Of a stretch of 64,000 nucleotides of DNA, positions 32,831 to 43,950 are shown one piece after another. Position 1 is the stretch's first letter. Every line of letters starts with the position of its first letter. This stretch comes from Stomoxys calcitrans. Lineage: Eukaryota > Arthropoda > Insecta > Diptera > Muscidae. Under the pieces are notes generated by a model. The model did not search any database. It worked only from the letters and a program-made list of their open reading frames with translations, and was not told the origin of the DNA. The DNA lies in NCBI RefSeq assembly GCF_963082655.1, contig NC_081554.1:62756820-62820819 (forward strand), given 5' to 3'. A program made the position numbers and the translations under genes.

Positions 32831-34955
32831 AAGAGAGTTCGGCCGGGCCAAATCTTATATACTCTCCACCATGAATCGCATTTGTCGAGTTCCTCGATAT
32901 CTCTTTGTAGGCCAACAAAGAATAAGAATTGTTATGCTATTGGAGCTATATCAAGTTACAGTCTAATTCGGACCATAAATGAATTAGATTTTGAAGACCA
33001 TAGTAGAAGTCATTGGGTAATATTGGGTTGCCCAAAAAGTAATTGCGGAATTTTCATATAGTCGGCGTTGACAAATTTTTTTACAGCTTGTGACTCCGTA
33101 ATTGCATTCTTTCTTCTGTCAGTTATCAGCTGTTACTTTTAGCTTGCTTTAGAAAAAAAGTGTAAAAAAGTATATTTGATTAAAGTTCATTCTAAGTTTT
33201 ATTAAAAATGCATTTACTTTCTTTTAAAAAATCCGCAATTACTTTTTGGGCAACCCAATATTTCAGTCCATTCCGATAAGAACTGCGCCGAAGCATAATA
33301 GGGAGATTGGCTTATATGGGAGCTGTATCAAGCTATAGATGGATTCAGACCATATTGGATACGTATGTTGAGAGTCATGGAAGAAGCCGTTTAGCCAAAT
33401 CAGATAAGAACTGCGCCCTCTATCAGCTCCAGAAGTCAAGATCCAAGATAGGTTTATATGACAGCCATATCAGGTTATGAACCGATTTGAACCATACTCA
33501 GCATAGTTGTTGCAGGTCATAACAAACACTTCGTGCACAATTTCAGCCAAATCGGATAAGAAATGCGCCCTCTAGCTGCTCAAAAAGTCAATATCCATGA
33601 TCGGTTTATATGGCAGCTATATCAGGTTATGGGCCGATTTGAACCATACTTAGCACAGTTGTTGCAGGTCATAACAAAACACTTCGTGCACAATTTCAGC
33701 CCAATCGGATAAGAATTGCGCCCTCTAGTGGCTCAAGAAGTCAAGATCCAAGATCGGTTTATATGGCAGCTATATCAGGTTGTTGACCGATTTGTACCTA
33801 ATTTAGCACAGTTGTTGGAAGTCATAGGAAAACAGGTTGTACATAACTTCATTCCAATCGGATAGGAATTGCGCCCTCTAGCGGCTTAAGAAGTCAAGAT
33901 CCAAGATGGGGTTATATGGCAGTCATATCAAGTTATGTACCGATTTGAACTATACTTAGCACAGTTGTTGCAAGTCATAGCAAAACATGTCGTGCAAAAT
34001 TTCATTCCAATCGGATAAGAATTGCGCCCTCTAGAGGCTCAAGAAGTCAAGATTCAAGATCGGCTTATATGGCAGTTATATCAGGTTATGGACCGATTTG
34101 AACCATGCTTAGCACAGTTTTTGGAAGTCATAACAAAACACTTCGTGCGTAATTTCAGCCAAATCGGATAAGAACTGCGCCCTCTATCAGCTCCAGAAGT
34201 CAAGATCCAAGATCGGTTTATATGACAGCCATATCAGGTTATGGACCGATTTGAACCATACTTAGCACAGTTGTTGCAAGTCATAACAAACACTTCGTGC
34301 ACAATTTCAGCCAAATCGGATAAGAATTGCGCCCTCTAGCGGCTCAAGAAGTCAAGATCCAAGATCGGTTTATATGGCAACCATATCGGGTTATGTACCA
34401 ATTTAAACCATACTAAGCACAGTTGGTGCAGGTCATAACAAAACACTTCGTGCACAATTTCAGCCAAATCGGATAAGAATTGCGCCCTCTAGCGGCTCAA
34501 GAAGTCAAGATCCAAGATCGGTTTATATGGCAACCATATCGGGTTATGTACCAATTTAAACCATACTAAGCACAGTTGGTGCAGGTCATAACAAAACACT
34601 TCGTGCATAATTTCAGCCAAAACAGATAAGAATTGCGCCCTCTAGTGGCTCAAGAAGTCAAGATCCAAGATCGGTTTATATAGAAGCTATATTAGGTTAT
34701 TTACCGATTTGAACCATGCTTAGCACAGTTTTTGGAAGTCATAACAAAACACTTCGTGCATAATTTCAGCCAAATCGGATAAGAGTTGCGCCCTCTAGCG
34801 GCGACAGACGGACGGACGAACGAACAGATGGACGGACATTGCTAGATCGACTTAAAATGTCATGTATATACATAAACGGGTCTTAGACCAATATTTCGAG
34901 GTGTTACAAACGGAATGCCGAAATTAGTATACCCCTATCCTATGGTGGAGGGTAT
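32831..34955 (+). mobile_element. Family B element, copy B5, longest B array, with a MITE insertion
   Basis: Starts AGTTCGGCCGGGCCAAATCT and TCTCCACCATGAATCGC; ends CCTATGGTGGAGGGTAT|AA. GCTCAAG/GCTTAAG motifs at 33731, 33884 and 34037 are exactly 153 bp apart. The units 34321-34473 and 34474-34626 differ by about one base, so they were duplicated recently. The MITE at 33023-33258 splits the first unit. A GACAGACGGACGGACGAACG tract lies near the right end. Confidence 0.87.
33023..33258 (+). mobile_element. Mariner-type MITE, copy 2, in B5
   Basis: TTGGGTTGCCCAAAAAGTAA to GGGCAACCCAA, TA on both sides (33021-33022, 33259-33260). Nearly identical to copy 1 (236 bp). Its insertion into a family B unit dates it after that array formed. 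Confidence 0.9.
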
Positions 34956-36360
34956 AAAAAACGGTACACTGAGGATGGCAACTATGACCACCGGTTCTCT
35001 ATACCTCACTCCAATGGCTGCAGCAATTTTTCCAGTGCCAATGCCATTTTACATTTAAAACCAGCTCCAAAGACCGAATCCGGCTAACCGGTTTTTTTGT
35101 CCTCCTCTTATGGTCATCCCAAGGACATTGCAAAACAGGCGAAAAGTGTTAAAATGTTTCACTTTGGCTGCTGCGCCAGGGGTCTGTAAGGTAAAGCACT
35201 CACAAATTGTGGCACAAATTACCTTAAAGATTGCTCTCACAGGACATCGCCTAGCCTGCCCCCACATATGGGGGGGCACACACGAGGCCATATTGCGTGA
35301 GTGTGTGTGTGTGTACGCTTTGAACTCATGGGTGATGATGGCTTTTTGGCAAAGAGCACTTCACGATGAAAGTGCTAATAATGTATGGAAATATTCTAAT
35401 TTTCATATAAAATGTTTGGACTTCAATGTGCGGGTTGGAGGCGGCTGAATACCTTTGGTGTTCATTGGAACATGTTGTTGTTAGTAGCCATGAACTACTT
35501 TTGCTGCTTAGACTATGGACGATAACGATATACTGCTAACGCTCATAAGACCATTATGTTAACCACAGGATAAAAATTAATGGGTGCTGGATAAAAGCAA
35601 GCTTAACACCAATGTAGGATATACTTGCATATATTAAAGGTATGCTGTACAAAGCTACGAAGGACAGTTTTGTTTTGGGTAAAAATTTCGATGAGCTTGC
35701 GGTTGGCAGAGGGTAGGTTGTGGAGACCAAAAAGTTTTGAAAAGAATTTTGAAGAATTAAAGAGATTTGCTTGGCACTGGCTTTATAAAAACAAAGTTTT
35801 AGGGTTTAGTCAGGGAGTTAAAAAAATTCTCTCATTTCCTTGTGAGCTTCCAATTAATGATAATGCCAGCGCATTAAGCCTTATATTCGAGGACAGTTTG
35901 GTTGAGGTGCGTGTTCGAAAGTCCTTGACAAGGGAACCAGTTGTCTGTCTCGTGGCTATGGCATTTTTCTCGCTACTGAATGCGAGTGTGAATGGGACGA
36001 CAAACGAGCTGGGAAAGAGGCCACTGAGTACTTTAACAACAGCTGTAACCGGCATTGCTCTAAGGCCCTATGGCATCGCGCTTGGAATTCCTGAATAATG
36101 ATTATTGTAAAAACTGCCGATCATATCTTGTAACTTGAGGAGATGGTTTTTTTTTGATTCAGGTAATCTTGCACAGATATCTCTGAGGGGATTTCTCTTA
36201 ATTGAATCTGCATAAAAGTTCCGAAAGGCGACTTGTGTTATGATCTTCCACAAAGACATTTATCTGCGAGCGGGCAGGTTTATTTGTCGGCACACACTGA
36301 GTATACACTTAGGTGGTTGTGGGCCAATATTCTCGCAAAGCCACTAGCTTTTCTCACTTT
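34956..36360. other. Intronic sequence without recognised repeat
   Basis: No match to the window's repeats. A GTGAGTGTGTGTGTGTGT tract lies near 35297. Open frames occur on both strands: a 157-codon plus frame 35625-36098 opposed by minus frames of 81 and 63 codons. They resemble no family I know and lack splice context, so I do not call a gene. A decayed exon or transposon piece is possible near 35690-36260. Confidence 0.5.
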
Positions 36361-37140
36361 ATATCCTCCATCATGGGATGGGGGTATACAAACATTGACA
36401 TTTCGTTTGAAACTCATCTGAGATCCAACAATGTTTATGTATTCTTGATCATCTTGACATTCTAAGACTATTTGTCCACATTTGTCCGTCTGTCTGCCGA
36501 GTTACTTCTTATTAGTGCAGGTCGGTTGGGATTGTAAATGAGCCAAATCGGTCCATGTTTTGATATAGCTGGCATACAGACCGATCTTCCGGTTTGACTT
36601 TTTGTGCCGCTAGAGGGCGCCAATATCTTCCGATTAGGCTGAAATTTTTAACAAAAAGTTTTATGATGAAGTCAAATCCGGGGATCGGTATATATGAGAG
36701 CTATATCAGTTTATAGACCAATTCGGATACTTGGAACGAATGTTGGAAGTCATGAAAGCAGTTTTTTACGAATTTCAGCCAAACTAGGTGAGAGAGATTG
36801 AGGCTTCAAGGTACTCAAGATGTCAAATATGGGGATAACTATTTATAGCGGTCATATCAATATATGGACCGAATCGGATCACACTTGGCATGGATGGTGG
36901 AAGTAGTGATAGAAGTCTGTCAGGAAAAATTGAGGTTTCTGTGGGCTTAAGAACTCAAGCCCTGGAATCGGTTGCAGTGGAAGGTACATCCGTTTATGGA
37001 CCGATTCGGGCCATACTAGCCACGAATGTTGGAAGTTATAACAGATGCATTTTTGTCAAATGTCAACCAAAGCAGATGAAAATTTAAGTCGAAAGCCGCT
37101 CAAAAACTCAAAACTATTGAGTGGTTCATACGAGGGATAT
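36361..37140. mobile_element. Family B pieces joined in opposite orientation (B6)
   Basis: 36361-36670 is minus-oriented (ATATCCTCCATCATGGGATG, GTCCGTCTGTCTGCCGAG, GATATAGCTGGCATACAGAC). From about 36670 the orientation is plus (GGGATCGGTATATATGAGAG, ATGTTGGAAGTCATGAAAG), a divergent subtype. The junction is an inverted repeat. LINE-R lies just beyond. Confidence 0.65.
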
Positions 37141-37197
37141 ATTCAAATCTGAACCGATAAGCAAAACTGGGTGGATTTTTCACATGTTTGGATACTG

Positions 37198-37209
37198 CAA
37201 ATATACTAT
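37198..37209. repeat. Target-site duplication of LINE-R, left copy
   Basis: CAAATATACTAT, identical to 39482-39493. It adjoins the T-run that is the LINE poly(A) tail on the minus strand. Confidence 0.9.
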
Positions 37210-39481
37210 TTTTTTTTTTTTTCAATTCAATTCAATGGTTCTTTATTTCATATAACGTTATAATATGTATAAAACAATTTTACAAAAAATATCTTATTGA
37301 TAATAAAGAATTTTACAGCATGGTTTATAATTAAACCGTCTGCCGGAGTATTGAGTTATTATATTTTTCTGTTTAATTTTATTCTTAATTAGTAATTAAA
37401 CTCTTCTATTAACATATTTCAATATTTTCTTGCTTCCTTTAAGAAGTTTAGTAAATTCACCCAGCAAAAACCTTCACCACCATTTAGTATGCTAATAATT
37501 TCGGTTTGATCCAATAGAGTTCTATTAAAATGTCTAACTCTCATATTTGCTAATACTGGACAGCGGCCAATGAAATGGACTAAATTTTCTGCTTTTCCCA
37601 AATTACACAATAAACATCTTTGTTCATTCGAGGTCCTATATTTATTAAAGTTCAACCACATTAGATCACCTCTAGCTTTCAGAATCAAAGTTATTTGTTC
37701 TTGGATGAATTTTTCTGTGCAATACATGGGGCCAACATTGTAATCGAGGTATTTATATATTCTGTTTTCACTTTGCTGCGCTTTTTATAAGTGATCATTA
37801 AACGTATTGGCTTTCAAGTCCATTAAAAGTTGCTGTGCTGCACTCATCCAAGATTTTTTATTTATTTTTACATTATTACTATTTATGTTAGGCAACGAGA
37901 GTTGGGTACTATAATCGTTAAACCAGGCTAGATTTTTGTTTGCAAGTTTTTCGGCTAGTATATGTGGCAGTCTGTGGCTCTCGAGATCGAATAACACTTT
38001 CGACAAGTATTGTAAGTGCAAAGAATAAGTATATATGTAACCAGGTTCGTATCCTGTCTCTAGAGCGATTACATAGTTTGGAGTGGCTTCTGGAAGTTTC
38101 AATATTTTTTTAATAAAGTATCGGTAGAGTTTTTCCACCTCATTAAAGTAGGAATTTCCCCATATCTGCGCACCGTAGCTATGTATAGAGCGACAAACGG
38201 CTAAAAACATTTTCCACTTCGGGGTTAGGTTAACGGATGGTTTAGCAATAAAATGTTTCCATGTGGAATTAAGAGCAATTTTTGCAGCTTCTTCTTTCTT
38301 TGACAGGTGTTTAGTAAATGATAATTTCAGAGTTAGTATCAGTCCCAGGTACTTGTATTCATTTACTATTCTGATCAGTTCGCCTTTGTATGCCCATTTT
38401 TCGTTTGTGGAAAGTTTTCCGCCTTTCCTAAATACCATTATCTCAGATTTTATCTGGTTAACTTCCATTCCCCATTTATCACAGTAAGATTCCAAGTTGT
38501 AGATCATTTGTTGTAAAGTTCTCGGATTATCGGACATTATTATTATATCATCCGCGTACATTAATAGACGAATGTTAGTTTGATCCACTTGAAGTCCTCC
38601 CTCCAAGTGTTCATGTAAATCATTAAGGTAAATGGCAAAGAGGGTTGGCGACAATAAACAGCCTTGTTTAACTCCAGTACATGTGTCAAAATATTCCGAC
38701 ATTTGGGAGCCTGACCAAACTGCAGACCTTGTGTTCTCATAGATTTTTTCTACAAAGCGGGTAATTTTAGATGACAGACCGATTGCGTGCAGTTTATATA
38801 TTAACAGTCCTCTTGGCACTCTATCAAATGCGGCCTTAAAATCGACGAAAAAAGCATAAACCTTTTTATTGTCGTGTAATTTAATATTAATTATAGCTGA
38901 GAGATTAAAGATATTGTCCACTGTAGAGTATCCTTTTCTAAATCCCGCCTGATATTCGTTCAATATTTGATATCGGTTTAGCCAGTCCACTATCCTGCAG
39001 TTGATTATTCCTATCATAAGTTTCCCTATGCAGTTCATGAAAGTGATACCTCGATAGTTACTCACTTCGTCTAGGTTTCCTTTTTTATGAATTGGGAATA
39101 TGATACCTGTGCGGAATATTTCGAAGTCGTCAAAACCGTTCAAAATATTAGTGAAGGCATTGCATAATTTTCCTAAGAATTCGTCTGTCGCGTGCATAAA
39201 AAACTCGTATGGGACGCGATCTTCTCCTGGTGCTTTGTTTGTCCCGACATTTCTAAGCTGTTCCTTAATCTCGCCAACGGAGAACTCTCTATCAAGCAGT
39301 AGATCGGTTAAGTTATTGGGAGCATAATACATTGGTTCGGTATTGCATAACGGATTCAAAAGGCGTTCAAAATAGGTTTTTAATATGTTCGCAGAGATGC
39401 AACAGCTTGTATCTCTGTCGATTTGTCTAATTTCCTTTGCAATTTTCCACCAGGGTTTACTTTTTTTTTAGATACCGTGTC
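37210..39481 (-). pseudogene. LINE-R: 5'-truncated non-LTR retrotransposon, RT ORF with one in-frame stop
   Basis: On the minus strand the frame is open from the truncated 5' end (about 39465, KPWWKIAKEIRQIDRD) to 37419, broken only by TAA at 37785-37787. Counting from Met 39359: NKAPGEDRVPYEFF at 41-54, motif A FFVDFKAAFD at 170-179, motif B GVKQGCLLSPTLFAIYL at 229-245, YADD at 268-271. After the stop comes the finger CLLCNLGKAENLVHFIGRC (C-x2-C-x8-H-x4-C). No RNase H domain. The 3' UTR is about 200 bp, ending in TTGAATTGAATTG and 13 A. Target duplication is 12 bp, perfect. The clade is uncertain (CR1/L2-like possible). It is young: one nonsense change in about 680 codons. Confidence 0.9.
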
Positions 39482-39493
39482 CAAATATACTAT
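39482..39493. repeat. Target-site duplication of LINE-R, right copy
   Basis: CAAATATACTAT, identical to 37198-37209, just outside the truncated 5' end of the LINE. Confidence 0.9.
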
Positions 39494-39530
39494 GTTAGAA
39501 ACATTTCTTTTGATAAGACTCAAAATTAAA

Positions 39531-39645
39531 CAAGTTAAAGCGTGCTAAGTTCGGCCGGGCCGCATCTTATATAACTTCACCATGAATAGCATTTGTTAAG
39601 TTCTTTGTCCGGTATCTCTTTATAGGCAAACAAAGTATCTTATAT
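39531..39645 (+). mobile_element. Family B element B7, palindrome end, interrupted by C6
   Basis: CAAGTTAAAGCGTGCTAAGT, then TCGGCCGGGCCGCATCTTAT and CTTCACCATGAATAGC. The element stops at GCAAACAAAGTATC, where a family C element begins. The array resumes at 41249. Confidence 0.75.
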
Positions 39646-41248
39646 ATAAAATTCAATTTGTGTTTGTTTGTTTGTCGGTTTATTTGTTTTTTTCCGTATA
39701 GACTCAAAACCGGCTGAACGGCTGGTCTGGAAGGAAACAGAAGCTATATAATATTTGATGTTGGGAGGGGGGCGGACCCTCCCCCTTACCACAAAAGTAC
39801 TACTCAAATATAAAAGTGAATCGATCGGGACGATACGGGATTCTAATGAAAGGTATTCAAGAGTAGAGTACGAATTTCAGAATAAAAGTTGGGTCCAAGT
39901 ACCTGAGGGGCCGCCCCAGCCCCAAAACCCCTTAAAGTAGGATTATTTGATGATCATGACAATATGGGACTCAAATGAAATGTATTCGGGAGTAGATTAC
40001 GATTATAATTATTTATTATAATTTATTTATAACGGAAGGGGCGGACCCTCCACCGTTACCCCAAAAACATCACCCAAAATCAAAAGTGGACCGATAAGGA
40101 CAATGTGGGTATCAAATGAAAAGTTTGCGGGAGTATAGGGGGCCACCCCATCCCCACAAAAACGCCCAAAATGGGCACATTAACCAATCACGAATATATG
40201 GGACTCGGTTTGTTTTTTCCGTATAGACTGAAAAACGGCAGAACCGATTTTCTCGAAATTGTCGCATATTTTGTAGGTTGGTCTGGAAGAAAACATAGTC
40301 TATATTATTAGTCGGTATCGGAAGGGGGACGAGCCCTCCCCCTTATGTCAAAAACACAACCCAAAATCAAAAAAGGAGCGATCGAGACAATATAGGTATC
40401 AAATGAAAGGTATTGGAGAGAATAAGAATACTAATATGGTATTAAAATTTGAGTCAAAGTACCTAACGGGCCGCCCCAACCTCAAAACTCCCCCAAACAA
40501 AAATATAGGACGTGCATTTCAATATAGGGCTTAAATGAAAGTTATTCCGGAGTAGATTTCGAATGTGGCATACAAAATCAGATCGTTGTATAGGGGGTCA
40601 CGCCACCTCTCAAAAACGCCATTAGACCCATTATGACTATATGACATTTGGTTGAACCGATTTTCTTAAAATTTTCATAGATTATGTAAGTTTGTTTGGA
40701 AGGAAACATAGGCTTTATTATTTTTAAATATCGGGTGGAGGCGGACCCTCCCCCTTACCCCAAACACGCCACCCCAATGTGAAAGATGGGCACAATAAGG
40801 TTATCAAATGAAAGGTATTGGAGACCAGAAAACGAATATGGTATTAAAATTTGGGTCCACGTACTCAGCGGACCCGCCCCCCCCAACACCAAAACTCCTC
40901 TAAATAGATATATTCGAAGTTCATGTCAATATGGGACTCAAATGAAAAGTATTAGGCAGTAGAATACAAATATGGCATAAAACATTAAGTCCAAGTAATG
41001 GGAGGTCGCCCATCCCCAAATGGACATATTAGCCGATCATGGCTATATGGGACTCAAATGAAAGGTACTAGGGAGTTAATTACGAATATGAAATTCAAAT
41101 TTGCGTTCAAGTCTAGGTGGAGCTTTTCGTCCTAAATATGGGTTATACGACCCATTATGGCAATATGGGTAGAAAACGAATTTGATATCCAATTTTGGAG
41201 CCAAGTGTTTTGGGGTACGCCCTAAAGAACTCTCAAAACTGAACTTCA
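39646..41248 (-). mobile_element. Family C element, copy C6, nested in B7
   Basis: Begins TTATATATAAAATTCAATTT and GTGTTTGTTTGTTTGTCG, then CCGTATAGACTC. Units follow with CAAATGAAAGGTATT and GGAGTAGA. A second internal head (TTTTTTCCGTATAGACTGAA at about 40211) and a third GGTTGAACCGATTTTCTT suggest several head-to-tail copies. It ends around GGGGTACGCCCTAAAGAA. Confidence 0.72.
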
Positions 41249-41545
41249 ACAGCTATATCAGGTTATAAACTGATCTATATCATACTTAACACAATTCATG
41301 GAAGACGTAACCCAACACTTCGTGCAAAAATTTCAGTCACTTCGAATGGGAATTGCAACACTCTAGACACTCAAGACCAGAAATCAGTTTATATGGCAGA
41401 TACATCAGATTATGAACCGATTTGAACCACATATAGCACAGTTGTTGGAAGTCATAACAAAGCACTTCGTGCCAAATCAGATAAAAATTGCCCTCTATAG
41501 AGGATTAAGAAGTCAAGATACGAGATCTGTTTATATGGCAGCTGG
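41249..41545 (+). mobile_element. Family B element B7, array resumed after C6
   Basis: CAGCTATATCAGGTTATAAA, TTAACACAATTCATGGAAGA, TTATATGGCAGATACATCAG. Two decayed units ending at TTATATGGCAGCTGGG. Confidence 0.7.
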
Positions 41546-42060
41546 GTGGTGGGCTAAGTACCCCCGGAAAAGTTTTTAAATCAAAAACAAATTATTTTCT
41601 AAAGTTATTAAAAAAGTGCAGAACAGAGTGCATGTGCCGATTTTGTATGTACTGTTTTGCGGGGACTTATCTTTTTGATTTAATTTTCAGAAATTATTAT
41701 CAATGCGTGATAACTCGAAGAGCTTTAAGCTAAAATAAATTTTGATTCAGATTTTACTTCATTTTTGGTGTTTAATATTCGAAATAATTGCCTAAATTGA
41801 TACCTCCACTCGGTTTTGCTTCCCAATGTGCATTAATAAGAAGCATCGATGCCAACGCTTTCGAGATTTAGACAGACGCACAGTGGGATGGGAAAAAGTG
41901 AACGGAAAAAATATATCTTCACAAAATTGAATATGGTTATAGCTGAGGTGTTATCCAAACTATGTACAAAAAAAAAAGACCCGGGGGCCTTTGGTTGGCC
42001 TTCAAAATTGCTCACCTTGGCCTTTCAAAATTCTGTTCAGCTTGCCAAAAGCGTATTTAC
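41546..42060. other. Spacer with no recognised gene
   Basis: The beginning, GGTGGTGGGCTAAGTACCCC, then AAAAGTTTTTA, resembles 61203-61240 (GGGGTGGGCTAAGCAACTCT). Overlapping 88- and 63-codon frames at 41849-42153 run into repeat sequence and have no support. Confidence 0.5.
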
Positions 42061-42390
42061 GGAAGTCCCAACAGAACACCGCACAAACAATTTGGGCAAA
42101 AATTGCGGCTTGTAAGGATTCAAGAAGTCAAATCGGGAAATCGGTTTATATAGGAGATATATAAGGTTATAGACCGATTCGGGCCGTACTAGGGACAGAA
42201 CAAAACATGCAAAATTTCCGACAAATCGGAAAAAAATCGGGGCTTTTAAGGGCTCAAGAAGTCAAATCATATAGACGGTTCGGACCGTACTTGGCACAGT
42301 TGTTGGAAGTCATAACTATATGCAAAATGTCAGCCCAATCTGACTCAAATTGCGGCTTCCGAGAAGTCAAATCTATCTGTGCCAAATATG
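42061..42390 (+). mobile_element. Family B fragment B8, plus orientation
   Basis: GGATTCAAGAAGTCAAATCG, CGGTTTATATAGGAGATATA, TTGTTGGAAGTCATAACTA. It ends at the inverted junction with B9. Confidence 0.65.
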
Positions 42391-43153
42391 GTCCAAAGCT
42401 GTTTATAACCTGATAAAGCTGCCATATAAACCGATCTTGGGTCTTGACTTCTTGAGCCTCTAGAGTGCGCAATTCTTATCCGATTGGAATACAATTTTGC
42501 ACGACGTGTTTTTTTATGATATCCAACAACTGTGCTAAGTATGGTTCAAATCGGTTCATAACCTGATATAGCTGTCATATAAACAGATCTGGGGACTTGA
42601 CTTCTTGAACTTCTAGAGGGCGCCATTCCTATCCGATTGGAATGCAATTTTGCATGGCGTGTTTTGTTATGATATCCAACAACTGTGCTAAGTATGGTTT
42701 AAATCGGTTCATAACCTGATATAGCTGCCATATAAACCGATTTGGGGACTTGACTTCTTGAGCCTCTATAGGTCGCAATTATTATCCGATTTGTATGAAA
42801 TTTTGTACTACGGATCCTCGCATGACCATCAACATACGTGTTTATTATGATCTGAATCGGTCTATAGCCCGATACAGCTCCCATATAAATCGATCTCTCT
42901 ATTTTACTTCTTAAGCCCCTTAAGGCCGCAATTCTTATTCGAATTGGCTGACATTTTACACAGGTCTCCAACATATAATTTAATTGAGGTCCGAACCGGA
43001 CCATATCTTGATATCGCTCTAATAGCAGAGCAAATTTTTTCTTATATCCTTTTTTGCCTAAGAAGAGATGACGGGAAAAGAACTCGACAAATGCGATTAA
43101 TGGTGGAGGGTATATAAGATTCGGCCCGGCCTAACTTAGCGCGCTTTTACTTG
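42391..43153 (-). mobile_element. Family B element B9, minus orientation, palindrome end present
   Basis: GCCATATAAACCGATCTTGG, TTGACTTCTTGAGCCTCTAG, through TAATAGCAGAGCAAATTTTT, GACGGGAAAAGAACTCGACA and TTCGGCCCGGCCTAACTTAG, ending GCGCTTTTACTTG|TT. Close to B4 over the last 500 bases. The ATACCC-side end is absent; B8 replaces it. Confidence 0.8.
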
Positions 43154-43950
43154 TTAGCTCTGCTTTTGAAACACCTACCAAATTGTCTGCCTAACATCTA
43201 CCCAATAATGTCTGCTAGCATGTCTCGCATTCTAAGCGCACCGTCCCAGATTTCATGTTAACATGTTGTACAAAAAGATGATTTTGGTGTCGTCTTCCCT
43301 ATGGTTTTCCCACCAAATGCTGTAAAAAGGGCTTCCATTCTTGGCACAAGGTATCCTTTAATGGTGAAGATGTAGTGGTATAACAACATTTTGCTCCTTT
43401 TTGGTGTTCTACCAACGGACCATGCAAAATTTGGCTCAATCGGTTTTAGTGCTCATAGCCATGGCGAAAGCGGTGATATGTAAAATTGACCATAAAACTT
43501 TATTAACACCATTACGAATATGTGTGGATGCGTTTTTGTTTGCCTTCTTCTCATTTTTCGCCATCTATGTGGGCCATCATAACAATATTTCGTTATGTTC
43601 ATAACTTTGATTAAATTTGTTTTTGTTAGCATAACATAGCAACAATAGAGGCATAAATGCATGTAGCAATAGAGCAAAATGAGCTCATTGTCTGCAAACT
43701 GTTGAAATGTAAAAGAAAATGGGGGAAAAGGCAGGTTTTTCCTTTTGGATCATGGTGAAATTTAAATGTATAGAAAATTAAATAATGCAACAGTAGGTGT
43801 AGATTAAATGCAATGGCCGATGAAGTCTGTAGCGTTACTCATCTCCACAGTCAGAGACTGAATAATCCGATATTATAAGGATTACATGGATGAATTGATG
43901 ATCTTCTAAGAAGAAGGGACAGGGTACGATATGGGAACAGGAGTTGAGAA
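43154..43950. other. Intronic sequence, no repeat recognised
   Basis: No similarity to the window's repeats. Short frames on both strands (for example 43401-43604) are unsupported. Confidence 0.55.

Noticed and set aside
35625..36098. 157-codon ORF as a host gene
   Set aside because: Competing frames on the other strand, no recognisable domain, no splice or start context. Left as unassigned.
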